In this document: one piece after another, positions 19,838 to 29,388 of the stretch
Layout of the letters: every line of letters starts with the position of its first letter
Numbering within the stretch: position 1 is the first letter of the stretch
Source of the DNA: an uncultured Alphaproteobacteria bacterium
GTDB lineage: Bacteria; Pseudomonadota; Alphaproteobacteria; RF32; CAG-239
DNA: 64,000 bases
NCBI GenBank assembly: GCA_949493535.1
Contig: CASZWJ010000003.1
Location: 59,293 to 123,292 of the forward strand
Direction of reading: 5' to 3'
The notes under the pieces: generated by a model
What the model was told of the DNA's origin: nothing
Database searches by the model: none
Seen by the model: the letters and a program-made list of their open reading frames with translations, nothing else
Position numbers and translations under genes: made by a program

Positions 19838-19876
19838 GAAAAAAGCCCGCTTCTTGAATTTAAGAAGCAGGCTTTA
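19838..19876 (-). terminator. Terminator of the glycyl-tRNA synthetase gene
   Basis: AAGCCCGCTTCTT and AAGAAGCAGGCTT pair with one mismatch around GAATTT. The minus-strand transcript ends in T6. Confidence 0.85.
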
Positions 19877-19893
19877 ATGAACATAAATATTTC

Positions 19894-21258
19894 CTAAGCT
19901 AAGAAATAGTCTCTGAGATAAGCGGCCAAATCGGCAATATTCACACGGTGCTGTTCCATAGTATCGCGATCGCGGATTGTAACAGATTCCGGCTGCTGCT
20001 CGATTGTCTCAAAATCAACGGTAATGCAAATCGGCGTACCGATCTCGTCATGGCGGCGATAAGCTTTGCCGATATTTCCGGTATTTTCCAAAGCCACGCG
20101 GCCGATACCAAGCTTCAGCAGATTCTTTTTAATCTCATGGCATTTGGCCATAATCTGCTCATTATTCTTCTTTAACGGAATAACGGCAACTTTAATCGGC
20201 GCCAAATGTTTTTTCAGCTTTAATACGATACGGCTGTTGCCTTCGCCCAAATCTTCTTCGGTATAGGCCTCGGTCATGACAGCCAAAACGCCACGGTCAA
20301 CGCCCATAGACGGCTCAATAACAAAAGGAACGACCCATTTGTTGCTATCGTCCATAATGCAAAGTTTTTGCGTTGAATCGCTGTTGGCATGGCAATGGGA
20401 TGTCAGATTCATTTCATCTTGGGCCTTGGTATGGTTGCCCAAATCATAATCGGTGCGGTTGGCAATGCCTTCGAGTTCTTCCATGCCGTGCGGGAACTGA
20501 TATTCAATATCATAGCAGGCCTTGGCATAATGCGCCAAATCGTCTTTCGGCGTGGTATAGATGTTAATGTTTTCGCGCTTCAAACCTTGCTCTTCCCACC
20601 ATTTGATGCGCTCTTCTTTCCATATTTCATGCCACTTTTCATCTTCGCCGGGCGCCACAAAATACTCAAGTTCAGCCTGCTCAAACTCGCGAACGCGGAA
20701 AATAAAGTTTCTCGGCGTAATTTCATTGCGGAAAGACTTGCCTATTTGCGCAATACCGAACGGCAGCTTGCGGGATGTTGAATCAACCACATTTTTAAAC
20801 TGCGTAAAAATCGCCTGAGCCGTTTCAGGACGCAGATAACCGAAAGAAGATCCGTCATCAACCGGACCGATTGCCGTTTTAAACATCAGGTTAAACGGCC
20901 GCGGTTCCGTCAAATCGGTTGAACCGCAGTTCGGACATTTGCCGTCTTTAATATGATCTGCACGGAAACGCCCTTTGCATTTGCGGCAATCCGTCATCGG
21001 GTCTGAAAATGTGTCTTCGTGTCCTGAATAATGCAAAACTTTCTGATTCGTCAAAATGGCGGCATCCAAACCTTCCACATCATCGCGCTCATAAACCATG
21101 GCGCGCCACCAGGCGGCTTTCAAATTGTTTTTTAATTCCACACCCAGCGGACCATAATCATAAACACCTTGCAAACCGCCGTAAATATCGGCGTTCTGAA
21201 AAATAAAACCGCGACGTTTACAAAGAGAAACCAATTGGTCCATAGATGTAGCAGCCAT
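19894..21258 (-). CDS. glyS: Glycyl-tRNA synthetase, homodimeric (alpha2) type
   Basis: Charges tRNA-Gly. 454 residues from ATG 21258 ([20 protein letters not shown]), chosen for AGGAAG eight bases upstream; the open frame continues to 21330. Class II motif 1 region ([20 protein letters not shown]), a zinc-like CRKCKG...CPNC cluster, motif 2 ([21 protein letters not shown] in part) and motif 3 ([12 protein letters not shown]) identify the single-chain form known from Bacillus-unrelated bacteria, archaea and eukaryotes. The proteobacterial norm known to me is the alpha2beta2 GlyQ/GlyS enzyme, so this gene may be a transferred replacement. Confidence 0.95.
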   Translation of the reverse strand: MAATSMDQLVSLCKRRGFIFQNADIYGGLQGVYDYGPLGVELKNNLKAAWWRAMVYERDDVEGLDAAILTNQKVLHYSGHEDTFSDPMTDCRKCKGRFRADHIKDGKCPNCGSTDLTEPRPFNLMFKTAIGPVDDGSSFGYLRPETAQAIFTQFKNVVDSTSRKLPFGIAQIGKSFRNEITPRNFIFRVREFEQAELEYFVAPGEDEKWHEIWKEERIKWWEEQGLKRENINIYTTPKDDLAHYAKACYDIEYQFPHGMEELEGIANRTDYDLGNHTKAQDEMNLTSHCHANSDSTQKLCIMDDSNKWVVPFVIEPSMGVDRGVLAVMTEAYTEEDLGEGNSRIVLKLKKHLAPIKVAVIPLKKNNEQIMAKCHEIKKNLLKLGIGRVALENTGNIGKAYRRHDEIGTPICITVDFETIEQQPESVTIRDRDTMEQHRVNIADLAAYLRDYFLA

Positions 21259-21347
21259 ATCAAACTTCCTTTTCAATTCATAAGTAAAAATTAACCTATT
21301 CGTTTTATAATAAATAATTCCGAAAAGCAAGTGGAGATAAAAACAAA

Positions 21348-22205
21348 ATGGCTAAAAAAACAAAAGTTGCCCTGATTTATGACTTTGATGGAACCTTAAG
21401 CACGACCGACATGCAAAACTTTGCGCTGATTCCCGAACTTGGCATGAAACCGGAAGAATTTTGGAAAGCCGCCAATCAATGGAGTGTTGACCATTGTGCC
21501 GATCAGGTTACCGGATCAATGTATTACTTTGTAAAAACCGCCAGAGAAAAAAACATTGCCCTCACCCGTGAAAACTTTGCTTATGCCGGTGAAAATATCG
21601 TTTATTTTGACGGCGTTGAAGGTTGGTTCGAACGCATTAACGAATACGGGCGCAAGCTCAATCTTGAAATTGAACATTATATCATCTCTGCCGGCTATGA
21701 AGAGATTCTCTGCCATTGCAAAATCCGCAAATACTTTAAAGACGTTTTCGGCTGCAGTTTTGCTTTCGGCGATGACGGCCGCCCCGTTTGGCCTGCGCGC
21801 GTCATTAATTACTCCACCAAAACGCAATACCTTTCCAAAATCAATAAAGGGCTGGGAAAACTTGAAGACCGCGCCGTAAACGAATTTATGCCGGACAACA
21901 AACGCCGCATTCCGTTCAACCGCATGATATATTTCGGCGACGGCAGTACGGATATCCCCTCAATGAAACTGACCAAAGAACGCGGCGGCAATGCCATTGC
22001 CGTTTACAATCCCAAAGACAAAGACCGTGAAGTCGCGCTGAAACTGTTGCGTGACGGCCGCGTTAACTTCGCCCTTCCGGCAGACTATCGCGAACATCAT
22101 CAAATAGACAAAGTAGTCAAGACCATTCTTGATAAACTTGCCACCGAACGCGATTTAGATGAATTAAAAGCAAAAGAAGAGAAGAAAAAAATTATAGCCC
22201 GCTAA
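21348..22205 (+). CDS. HAD-superfamily phosphatase (phosphoserine-phosphatase-like)
   Basis: 285 residues, cytosolic. HAD motif I is [10 protein letters not shown] (13-22), with both aspartates present. A helical cap follows. Motif II Ser is in YIISAGYEE, motif III Lys lies after it, and motif IV is [12 protein letters not shown]. The family removes phosphate from small metabolites through an aspartyl-phosphate; the long cap (residues 28-110) is too divergent to name the substrate. The C-terminus is Lys/Glu-rich. Divergent from glyS; its own terminator follows. Confidence 0.82.
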   Translation: MAKKTKVALIYDFDGTLSTTDMQNFALIPELGMKPEEFWKAANQWSVDHCADQVTGSMYYFVKTAREKNIALTRENFAYAGENIVYFDGVEGWFERINEYGRKLNLEIEHYIISAGYEEILCHCKIRKYFKDVFGCSFAFGDDGRPVWPARVINYSTKTQYLSKINKGLGKLEDRAVNEFMPDNKRRIPFNRMIYFGDGSTDIPSMKLTKERGGNAIAVYNPKDKDREVALKLLRDGRVNFALPADYREHHQIDKVVKTILDKLATERDLDELKAKEEKKKIIAR

Positions 22206-22240
22206 AAAACAAAAGCCGCAATTTTGCGGCTTTTGTTTAC
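22206..22240. terminator. Bidirectional terminator
   Basis: AAAAGCCGCA pairs with TGCGGCTTTT, with A and T runs at the two sides, between converging genes. Confidence 0.85.
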
Positions 22241-23001
22241 ATATCCAAAACCATTCCGTCATAGGCCGGCAGCCAATGCTCCGGAACAAACTTTGCCAGT
22301 TCATCATAATCTACTCTGGCTGACAAATGCGTTAAAACAATCCTCGGATCGCCGATTTTTACCGCAATTTCTTTCACTTTATCCAAATTGCTGTGGCCGT
22401 TCTTCTCATAATAAAGGCCGTTATTGCATTCAACAAGCAAACACTTCACGCCTCTGAGAACATTAATGCCGTCTTCCGAAATATCTTCCCAATCCGTCAT
22501 ATAGGCAAAATCGCCCAAACGAAAAGCCGATGAATGTAAATGATGATGCGGCACTCGATAAGTTTCAAAATTCAAACCGCAACACTCAAATTTGCCCAAA
22601 TCAGGCAGCGTCTTCCAATGTATGCCAACGCCTTCGGGTTCTTCTCCGCGAAACAAATATCCGTAACTGATTTTAAGTTCTGACATTGTTTCTTCGCTGG
22701 CCCAAACATCTATTCCATGTCCCAAAAGAGTGCTCGCCCTCGGCAATTCGGGAACACCGCCGATATGATCATAATGCCCATGCGTTAAAAGCAGGGCATC
22801 AACATCCTTGATATTAAAAGAATTTATCTGCTGGCGCAAATCAGGACCGGCATCAATCAAAACAGACTTATCGTTTTCTTCAATCAAGACACAAGCTCTG
22901 GTTCTTATATTTTTAGGATTTTCCGGATTAGCATTTCTCCATTGATTGAAAATCATCGGCACGCCATAAGCAGAACCTGAACCCAAAATCGTAATTTTCA
23001 C
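22237..23001 (-). CDS. MBL-fold metal-dependent hydrolase, PhnP-like
   Basis: 254 residues. The metallo-beta-lactamase metal motif is LLTHGHYDHIGGVPE (about 74-88), with further ligands in YRVPHHHLHS and ILVTHLSA-like VLTHLSARVDY near the C-terminus. The start ITILGSGSAYGVPM matches the TLLGTGsaxGxP entry of the PhnP/phosphoribosyl cyclic phosphodiesterase group. The likely reaction is hydrolysis of a cyclic phosphodiester, but substrate assignment is uncertain. It overlaps the preceding gene by one base (ATGA-type coupling), so the two proteins may act together. Confidence 0.8.
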   Translation of the reverse strand: MKITILGSGSAYGVPMIFNQWRNANPENPKNIRTRACVLIEENDKSVLIDAGPDLRQQINSFNIKDVDALLLTHGHYDHIGGVPELPRASTLLGHGIDVWASEETMSELKISYGYLFRGEEPEGVGIHWKTLPDLGKFECCGLNFETYRVPHHHLHSSAFRLGDFAYMTDWEDISEDGINVLRGVKCLLVECNNGLYYEKNGHSNLDKVKEIAVKIGDPRIVLTHLSARVDYDELAKFVPEHWLPAYDGMVLDM

Positions 23002-24026
23002 TATTTTTCCACCTTTCCCGATTTTGCCATAATATATGAAAAGACCGGATTAATAACATGATTAACCAAGCGTTTCTTTGATGTCTTTTCTTCCATAAGG
23101 CTGTTAACCCGATTAATAACCCTGACATCTTCTCTGTCTGCTTCCCTTTTCCGTAACAATGAAATTTCATTAATAATTTCATCACGATCCTGTGCGGCAT
23201 TAAGCAAACGGTCAATAAGATCAAACTTGTCGGTAAACGGACGTTCGGCAACACCGTCAAGAAACTGCCTGTTATGTAAAATATTATTAATTTCGGGATA
23301 AGCATAACTTAAAAGTTCAGTTTTCCCCATTCCTTCAAGAAATTCACTCTGCTTCTTATTCGCTTTGTCAACCTCGCCTGTAATTCCTGTTTTATTTTGC
23401 CGTTCTGAACGTAAAACAGCTCCCATAAAACGCGCCAAACATCTGACACGTCCATGTTCATTGTTTTGATCCACAGGTGTTTCCGCAAGACGCCGGTGTA
23501 AAGTTTCTATCGTTTCTTTGTTAATTCCGTCCGGTTCCAATGAAAAACCGTATTTTCCGGCTAACACCGAAAAACGGCGTAACAAATCATAAGCATTTTC
23601 TTCATCGGGATTATTAACCAGAGAAATCTTCCCTTCGCGCAGGGCATGAACCGTACCATAACGGTCAACTGCTTTTCCTAAAGGGTATTCTTCCGAATAT
23701 TCAATATAAAATTTTTCCAGATTATAAATGCCGTTTTTCTCAATATTCATGCAGGCTAAATCAAAAATGCCATATTCAGAATGCTTTGCCACAGTGGAAA
23801 GATTAAAGGCAACCCTTGTTGCACCGACATCAAAACCTAATTTTTTCAGCTTTTCAACAACCGCGACATATTTATCAGGATTTTGAATTGCAACATCATA
23901 ATCCATAATTTCAGCTTCAGGATTAATATAGCGATCAATAGCTGCCCCACCATATAAAAATACTTGCGAGGTACCGGTAATTTCCATAAAATTTCTGATA
24001 GCATCACCTGTTGACTGTTTTCTCAT
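23001..24026 (-). CDS. Nucleotidyltransferase-superfamily protein of unknown role
   Basis: 341 residues. The N-terminal QVFLYGGAAIDRYINP, followed by EIMDYDVAIQNPDKYV, resembles the GG...DxD active site of the nucleotidyltransferase (poly(A) polymerase/AbiEii/kanamycin nucleotidyltransferase) superfamily. The rest is helical and charged. It is translationally coupled to the MBL hydrolase downstream, and GAGGA precedes the start. Exact function unknown; the pairing hints at nucleotide or RNA-end chemistry, which is inference. Last core gene before tRNA-Gln. Confidence 0.6.
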   Translation of the reverse strand: MRKQSTGDAIRNFMEITGTSQVFLYGGAAIDRYINPEAEIMDYDVAIQNPDKYVAVVEKLKKLGFDVGATRVAFNLSTVAKHSEYGIFDLACMNIEKNGIYNLEKFYIEYSEEYPLGKAVDRYGTVHALREGKISLVNNPDEENAYDLLRRFSVLAGKYGFSLEPDGINKETIETLHRRLAETPVDQNNEHGRVRCLARFMGAVLRSERQNKTGITGEVDKANKKQSEFLEGMGKTELLSYAYPEINNILHNRQFLDGVAERPFTDKFDLIDRLLNAAQDRDEIINEISLLRKREADREDVRVINRVNSLMEEKTSKKRLVNHVINPVFSYIMAKSGKVEK

Positions 24027-24193
24027 ATTTTGTCCTCTGACTGTAAGTTAAGTGATGCACTTTGTCGTAACACAGATAATATATTTTTGTCAATATATTA
24101 TTAGAGGAAAATATATTTTTTGTCCAATTGCATAAATTTAACGGTAAAAAAAGAAAAGAAATGCAGTCAGAAACAAAATACTAAAAAAAATAC

Positions 24194-24222
24194 TTGCAAA
24201 AAAAAAAAATATATCTTAGATA
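24194..24222 (+). promoter_or_regulatory. Promoter of tRNA-Gln
   Basis: TTGCAA and TAGATA are separated by 17 bases (mostly an A tract), 16 bases before the tRNA. Confidence 0.65.
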
Positions 24223-24237
24223 TAAGAACGAAAAGAT

Positions 24238-24312
24238 TGGGGTGTCGCCAAGTGGTAAGGCAACGGTTTTTGGTATCGTCATTCGTTGGTTCGAATCCAG
24301 CCACCCCAGCCA
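24238..24312 (+). tRNA. tRNA-Gln(TTG)
   Basis: Acceptor TGGGGTG pairs with CACCCCA, discriminator G, encoded CCA. Anticodon loop TTTTGGT in the ACGGT/ATCGT stem gives anticodon TTG. T arm TTGGTTCGAATCCAGCC. Its 3' half is overlapped on the other strand by the last codons of the serine recombinase, so it is probably the integration target of that element. Confidence 0.95.
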
Positions 24313-25928
24313 GACTGAACAGAGGTTAAATTTTCGGATTTAACCTCTTGTTTTTTATGAGAAATTTGGAGTTCGTGTGAATTGTTATTAGCAATTTGCT
24401 CATTTTTGCTGTCAATTTGCTCCAAAGCCTTATTTTGCTTATGTTTCACGAGTTCGGTTGCGTTCAGCCTCCCCTTCCTTGGTTTTATTGTTTCAAATAG
24501 CTCAAATGGAAAGTTTAATTCATAACTTAAATTTGTTTCAGTTAGCACCAAATGCTTGAAAACCAACCGTATTAGCATCCTTTTAAGTTCTATATTTGTA
24601 GACCGAATAAACAACGAACCTGCTTCTGTTGCGATATCCAAAAGTTCTAGTAGTGTCATGTTAAACGAATCATCTGCTTTTTCATGGGCTGCAATTTTAC
24701 TTTTAAGGCGATTTATCTTCAATTGTATTTCGTTTCGCTTTGTATCAAAGGTTTCACGGTCAAGTTCGCCATCAAGTCTTAAATCAAACAAATGGTCTAA
24801 TTTGCTCTTACAGTTATCCAGTTCCGATTTCAGCTTAACGACCTCTTGACGACAATATTGCCGCTCGTTAGATTTAGCTTTCTTCAATTCTTCCCTTAAA
24901 GCTTCTGCTACATTTTCAGGCAATCTTATTCTGCTCAATACTGAAGCTATTTCGTTAATAACTGCTTGTTCGGACATATAGCACCTCGTCCCATCTGGAT
25001 GATAGCTATATATATAAATGTATTGCCGTTTCTTTATTTCATTAACGCATAGCTTTCCTGTCAGTCCGCATCTGATTAAACCTTTCAGTACAAAGGATTC
25101 TTTGCTTTCCAGTGAGGTGGAGATATTATGGTTACGCTCGGCTTTCTTCTCTTGGCACAAGTCCCAAAGTTCTTTGGTTATCAATGGTTGATAGATATGT
25201 CGGATTAAGCCGTGTTTGGTTTTCATCTCCCCATAATAAAAGGGATTGTCCAAAATATAAAAGACTGTTGTTCGTGATACCTCTTTCCCAGATTTTGTAC
25301 GCAATCCCATCATTCTTACATATTTTGTTAGCTCACCAGCACTCATATTTCCCAAAGAGTAGAGGTCAAATATTTTTCTAATGATACTCGCCTCGGGTTC
25401 CTTAATGCGTACACTGTGCTTCCCTTTTTCATCAACATAATTCTCATACCCTATCGGAGCAATTCCGCACCGCTCTCCATTTTTAACCTTTAATTCGGTA
25501 GAACGACGAACATTTTCCGATAATTGCAAAACGTAAGCTTTTGCTCCCAGAACAGAAAAGTCCCAACGCATAATGTCCGTAGAGGGTGATTTACTGTTCA
25601 AAACCATATTTTCTCTATAAAAGTGAAGCTCTATCTTATCTTTCTTCATCAAATCATCAAGAAGCACACTTTCTTTAAATGAGCGTTGAACACGGTCAAC
25701 CGTATCGGCGATAATGGCAATTGTTTCATGCTGGCGTTTACAAAAGTTTATCATTTCCATAAACTGCTTGCGTTCGCCACGGGTGGAGCTTTCTATGATT
25801 TCAAAAGTTTTGATAACCTCCAAACCTTTACGCTCGGCATAATCAAAAAGCCTGTTGCTCTGTGCGGTTAAACTCAACCCCTCTTCCTGCATCTTGGTTG
25901 AAACTCTCGTGAGTATGACTGCTTTCAT
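24279..25928 (-). CDS. Large serine recombinase (integrase) at tRNA-Gln
   Basis: 549 residues. The resolvase domain starts LTRVSTKMQEEGLSL with catalytic Ser in RVST, the Recombinase domain follows (RCGIAPIGYENYVDEKG and on, residues 150-270), then a degenerate zinc-ribbon region and a coiled coil (about 350-420). The last residues, SGWGGWIRTNE, are encoded by the complement of the tRNA-Gln 3' half. This is the hallmark of an integrase gene whose end was formed at the attachment site. AGGAGA precedes ATG 25928. It probably brought in the left part of the island. Confidence 0.92.
   Translation of the reverse strand: MKAVILTRVSTKMQEEGLSLTAQSNRLFDYAERKGLEVIKTFEIIESSTRGERKQFMEMINFCKRQHETIAIIADTVDRVQRSFKESVLLDDLMKKDKIELHFYRENMVLNSKSPSTDIMRWDFSVLGAKAYVLQLSENVRRSTELKVKNGERCGIAPIGYENYVDEKGKHSVRIKEPEASIIRKIFDLYSLGNMSAGELTKYVRMMGLRTKSGKEVSRTTVFYILDNPFYYGEMKTKHGLIRHIYQPLITKELWDLCQEKKAERNHNISTSLESKESFVLKGLIRCGLTGKLCVNEIKKRQYIYIYSYHPDGTRCYMSEQAVINEIASVLSRIRLPENVAEALREELKKAKSNERQYCRQEVVKLKSELDNCKSKLDHLFDLRLDGELDRETFDTKRNEIQLKINRLKSKIAAHEKADDSFNMTLLELLDIATEAGSLFIRSTNIELKRMLIRLVFKHLVLTETNLSYELNFPFELFETIKPRKGRLNATELVKHKQNKALEQIDSKNEQIANNNSHELQISHKKQEVKSENLTSVQSGWGGWIRTNE
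24322..24357 (+). terminator. Terminator of tRNA-Gln
   Basis: GAGGTTAAAT pairs with ATTTAACCTC around TTTCGG, then TTGTTTTTT. It lies inside the recombinase coding region read on the other strand. Confidence 0.75.
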
Positions 25929-26064
25929 TTCTTAAAATCTCCTGTTTCATCGCTAATAGACATTGAGCAAACCCTATCAAGTTACGAGTAGCTGATTCTA
26001 GTTCCGTATCTGATAACGGTTTGGGTGAAATATCCTGCAATATTTTTTTTAATCTGGTTGTCAT
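25843..26064 (-). CDS. Small protein overlapping the recombinase start
   Basis: 73 residues (MTTRLKKILQDISPKPLSDT and on). Its last 29 codons overlap the first codons of the recombinase in another frame, so the two are translationally coupled. The pattern LSDTELESATRNLIGFAQCL resembles the small protein at 48962-49153 (LTADEAVDAGKSLVALLNIL), which also opens a recombinase operon. An accessory or directionality role is possible. No known domain. Confidence 0.6.
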   Translation of the reverse strand: MTTRLKKILQDISPKPLSDTELESATRNLIGFAQCLLAMKQEILRNESSHTHESFNQDAGRGVEFNRTEQQAF

Positions 26065-26170
26065 TTTACATCTTCCTTATAAGTTCTCAAGCATTAAACT
26101 TATTTAATGTTCTGTTTTTGCATGGTTTTCTATCAGAGGGGAAAACATCCCCTCTGATGGTTACCTGATT

Positions 26171-26686
26171 TTAGAGTTGCTCATAAAGTGAAATATTCGG
26201 TATCAATTCACGATTAAGCAAAGATTCTGCGGCGGTAATAGTTTTTTGACGAGCCTTTTCAGCTTTTCTTTCCCGTTCCACTTGTTTCTTCAAGCGTCTG
26301 CGTTCATTTGCTTCCTTTTTACGCTGATTAGCAATTTCAACTTCTTTGGCCAAGAAACTGACAACATCCTCATCAAACTCGCCGTTAGATACACTTGTGT
26401 GAAAGTCAGCCAGAAACTGCATTTTCTGCATTGTATCCAGCAAATCAAGCGAGTAGCGAACTATTTTCTTACCCCCTAATCGCAAGCTGAAAATTGTATT
26501 GTTTTCAGTATCACTCATCAGCTTGTTCATACGATTAGCAACGCCCCAACTATCGTTTTTGAAGTGTTGGATATTTTCTACCAAGAGGTTCAAAATCCTC
26601 TTTTTAGCTGTTTCCAAGGTAAGTTTTCCCTCATCTTCCGAGGTTTCAATCTTTTGAGCTTTATATTTTCCTAAAAATTCTTTCAT
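26171..26686 (-). CDS. Charged coiled-coil protein, unknown
   Basis: 171 residues, no signal peptide. Residues 110-150 are a long Lys/Arg/Glu coiled coil (REVEIANQRKKEANERRRL-like). The start ATG 26686 is preceded by AAAGGAA. It is in line with the genes at 26754 and 25843 and probably belongs to the recombinase element. I do not recognise the family. Confidence 0.55.
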   Translation of the reverse strand: MKEFLGKYKAQKIETSEDEGKLTLETAKKRILNLLVENIQHFKNDSWGVANRMNKLMSDTENNTIFSLRLGGKKIVRYSLDLLDTMQKMQFLADFHTSVSNGEFDEDVVSFLAKEVEIANQRKKEANERRRLKKQVERERKAEKARQKTITAAESLLNRELIPNISLYEQL

Positions 26687-26753
26687 TTTGGGTTCCTTTC
26701 AAAATATTTGTTTTCATTGGTTATTTCCATAGCTGATGGAGAACTGGCTAATC

Positions 26754-27173
26754 CTAGCATATAGTTGATATATATCCCCATTTGCAGTTTCCCTCTTGTA
26801 CAAAAATTTCATCCATTATTTCGCGTTGTCTCTTATCACTGGCAATTAGACCAATTTGCTTCCCTTTAATGGCTATTGCGGGAGGTGGTAATACATTCTT
26901 AGTCAAGCATCTATCTATCAAATCAGCTAATTTAAAAGATATTTCTAAAGTTATTTCAGCTTTATAACGTTTTTCTAATCCATCATAAGTATTGATGTAA
27001 ATTTTTCCATCAATGTTATTTTTATCATTTAGATGAGGTACGAAGGTCATTAAGTAAATTTCATCCGTTGAAAACATACTTTTCATGCTTTGAATTTCCT
27101 TCTCACGAATGGAATACAGCTTATTAAACATCTCATTCAGTTTTTCTAATCTTTTTTCATTGTTTTCAGTCAT
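26754..27173 (-). CDS. Unknown protein of the recombinase element
   Basis: 139 residues, cytosolic, mixed alpha/beta (for example DGKIYINTYDGLEKRYKAEI and LPPPAIAIKGKQIGLIASDK). A good Shine-Dalgarno-like AAAGGAT precedes the start. It is in the same direction as the next three genes and downstream of the promoter at 27476-27504. No family recognised. Confidence 0.55.
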   Translation of the reverse strand: MTENNEKRLEKLNEMFNKLYSIREKEIQSMKSMFSTDEIYLMTFVPHLNDKNNIDGKIYINTYDGLEKRYKAEITLEISFKLADLIDRCLTKNVLPPPAIAIKGKQIGLIASDKRQREIMDEIFVQEGNCKWGYISTIC

Positions 27174-27313
27174 TTTTTAATCCTTTCAAATTTAGACTAT
27201 TAATTAAAAAAAAGCATAATAACTATGTATGGCACTTTGGTATCCCTGCGAGCCATTTGGGTTAAATGGTTAATGTTATTGATTATTGGATGAGTTTTTT
27301 AACTCTTAATGCT

Positions 27314-27421
27314 TTAATAAGCAAAGCGTGTCATGCGGACACAATTTTCTAAATGTTTATATTCTTTCTTGGCTTTATATCCTTGCCAAAAAGAATTGAT
27401 TATGCAGTATAAAAAATTCAC
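27314..27421 (-). CDS. Possible 35-residue leader peptide or small gene
   Basis: GTG at 27421 is preceded by AAAGGAAACAAAA, an excellent Shine-Dalgarno. The frame reads VNFLYCIINSFWQGYKAKKE and ends HLENCVRMTRFAY before TAA. It lies just downstream of a TTGACT promoter and heads toward the 26754-27173 gene. Short length makes it uncertain. Confidence 0.4.
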   Translation of the reverse strand: MNFLYCIINSFWQGYKAKKEYKHLENCVRMTRFAY

Positions 27422-27475
27422 TTTTGTTTCCTTTCGTTAAGTTGTTTTCAAAAGCACTATTGCTTTGATGTGGTT

Positions 27476-27504
27476 AGTATGTCCACTAAAAATAGCAAAG
27501 TCAA
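27476..27504 (-). promoter_or_regulatory. Promoter in the 27174-27710 gap
   Basis: Minus-strand TTGACT and CATACT are separated by 17 bases. It would drive the small gene at 27314-27421 and the element operon behind it. The rest of this 537-base gap is AT-rich and shows nothing else. Confidence 0.5.
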
Positions 27505-27710
27505 GCCTTTGTTTTTCAACGATTTTATTCAAAATAACTTTTAAATGTATTTAAATGGGTATTGCTGAATTTATCGGGGTAAAAAGTTTGAAAGGATTTG
27601 AAAGAAAAAGGTGTTTTTTGATAAAAAAAGATAACGAATCATAAAATTTTGATATTTTTAAGCGAAATTAAACTTATGACGATATATGATTTTGCTATCT
27701 AAATTTTACA

Positions 27711-29369
27711 ATGGAAAATGAAATGAGAAAATTGGTTAATATTAAAGTTCAGCAACTCACAGAAGACATTTATGCTACAAATGAGCTTTATACAATGGGA
27801 GGAATTTCTCAGGAATACACTTTTCCATCGCTGTATCGTTATGATTATAAAACGAATGAAAACAAAAATTTTGAAAACTATATTCGTGCTTTATTAAAAA
27901 GAGAATATGCTAAAAATTTGGCTCTGATGATTGCAAATAATCAGTTTGTTTATTGCAACAATATACATGATGTATTTTCTTTTGCTAAACATTTCATTAA
28001 TGATTTTGCTGATGTTTATCATTTATATCAGCAGGCAGATATTAACAATGCAGGCAATTCAATAAAAGAATTAATAACTTGTTATGAAGAGAAAGTAAAA
28101 GAAGGAATATTTTCAACAAAAGAATTTGAAACATTAAAAAACTTTCTATTAAGAATCCCCTCTAAACAAAAAGAAACTATCCGTATAAATCAGGATTATT
28201 TAGACCAATATGCTTTATATTATACAGATGCCCTACGCTGCTTTCTATCTGTTTTGACAACTGTGTTTAGTACATATTTAGAACAACCTAAGCCCAAAAC
28301 ATTTACTGGTTTTCAAGAAGAACTTATTAATACAGACCAACAAAAAGTTAATGCTTGGTTTGATAAATTTGAAACAGAATATGAATTTGAAACACCTGCT
28401 GTACAAATAGAATTTGAGCAAAATAATTCTCATGTTCATATTGATATTGAAAATTTTAATAGTCTTAAGGTTCATTTCAAAGATGTGAATTTTTATGCTG
28501 AAAATGTATTTAATACTGTAAACGATTTATTTTTATCCTGTCCTTTTATACGAACGTTAGAATTTGAGAATTGTATTTTTAACTTTTGTTTTTATGAAAA
28601 TTCAAGGTCACTTTTCTTTAAAAATTGTACTTTTAACAATACATTTGATTATAATGGAAAAACTTACGACACATACCAGAAAATTGTTGGTGTCTTAATG
28701 TTTGAACAGTGCATATTTAACGCTGATATGACAATTGATGACATAACGGAAAACATGAATAATACTTTGATATTAAAAGATTGTCGTTTTTCTGACACAG
28801 CAAACTTCCGCTTATCAAACATTATGTTCTTAAAAGCACATTTTGAAAATATTATTTTTAATGGCGGAGTATTTTTTGAAAATGTACGATTTACCTCTGT
28901 AAATTGGAGTAACCTATTCTTTTTAACTGATTTAAAAAATAAAGATATTTCACTTCCTGCTATTGCTAAACTCAAACAAATACTTTTTAGCATAAAGATG
29001 ATTAGAGTTACTCCTCAATCAATTAAAAGCTTTATTAACCTATTGAAGAAGCATAAACTTGACAGCTATGCACAAGAATTAGAGCAATTTTATTTAACTG
29101 ATGCTACGGGCTCTAGGAATAAAGACAAGATTGATATTGCTATCAAATCAGACTGGGTAAGCATTAAGCAAGCGGCCGATATTTTAGGATTTTCGTACAA
29201 TACTCTGCTCACAATGAGAAAAGAAGATAAGGCAACAGGCATCACCAGAATCCCTTATATTGGTGAAGGTAAAAGCACAAAATACTATTATCCACTTCTT
29301 ATAGCCTACAAGAGCGGTGATATGAAAAAGGTTAATGAATTGGCTCGTGAGATGGAAAAGAAAGAATAA
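27711..29369 (+). CDS. Beta-helix (pentapeptide-like) protein with C-terminal helix-turn-helix
   Basis: 552 residues. Residues 1-200 are helical. Residues 230-410 contain repeated short strands with C/N/F ladders (FENCIFNFCF, FKNCTFNNTF, FEQCIFNADM, LKDCRFSDTA, FENIIFNGGV), typical of a right-handed beta-helix of the pentapeptide type. The C-terminal 70 residues (DWVSIKQAADILGFSYNTLL and on) look like a MerR/excisionase-type DNA-binding module. This combination suggests a DNA-binding sensor or toxin-immunity protein, but I do not know a described family. It is flanked by the recombinase element and a rhuM remnant. Confidence 0.65.
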   Translation: MENEMRKLVNIKVQQLTEDIYATNELYTMGGISQEYTFPSLYRYDYKTNENKNFENYIRALLKREYAKNLALMIANNQFVYCNNIHDVFSFAKHFINDFADVYHLYQQADINNAGNSIKELITCYEEKVKEGIFSTKEFETLKNFLLRIPSKQKETIRINQDYLDQYALYYTDALRCFLSVLTTVFSTYLEQPKPKTFTGFQEELINTDQQKVNAWFDKFETEYEFETPAVQIEFEQNNSHVHIDIENFNSLKVHFKDVNFYAENVFNTVNDLFLSCPFIRTLEFENCIFNFCFYENSRSLFFKNCTFNNTFDYNGKTYDTYQKIVGVLMFEQCIFNADMTIDDITENMNNTLILKDCRFSDTANFRLSNIMFLKAHFENIIFNGGVFFENVRFTSVNWSNLFFLTDLKNKDISLPAIAKLKQILFSIKMIRVTPQSIKSFINLLKKHKLDSYAQELEQFYLTDATGSRNKDKIDIAIKSDWVSIKQAADILGFSYNTLLTMRKEDKATGITRIPYIGEGKSTKYYYPLLIAYKSGDMKKVNELAREMEKKE

Positions 29370-29388
29370 AATAGAAAATTCACTTATA

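Noticed and set aside
24120..24329. 69-residue frame across tRNA-Gln
   Set aside because: Runs through the tRNA gene and its promoter, so not a gene.
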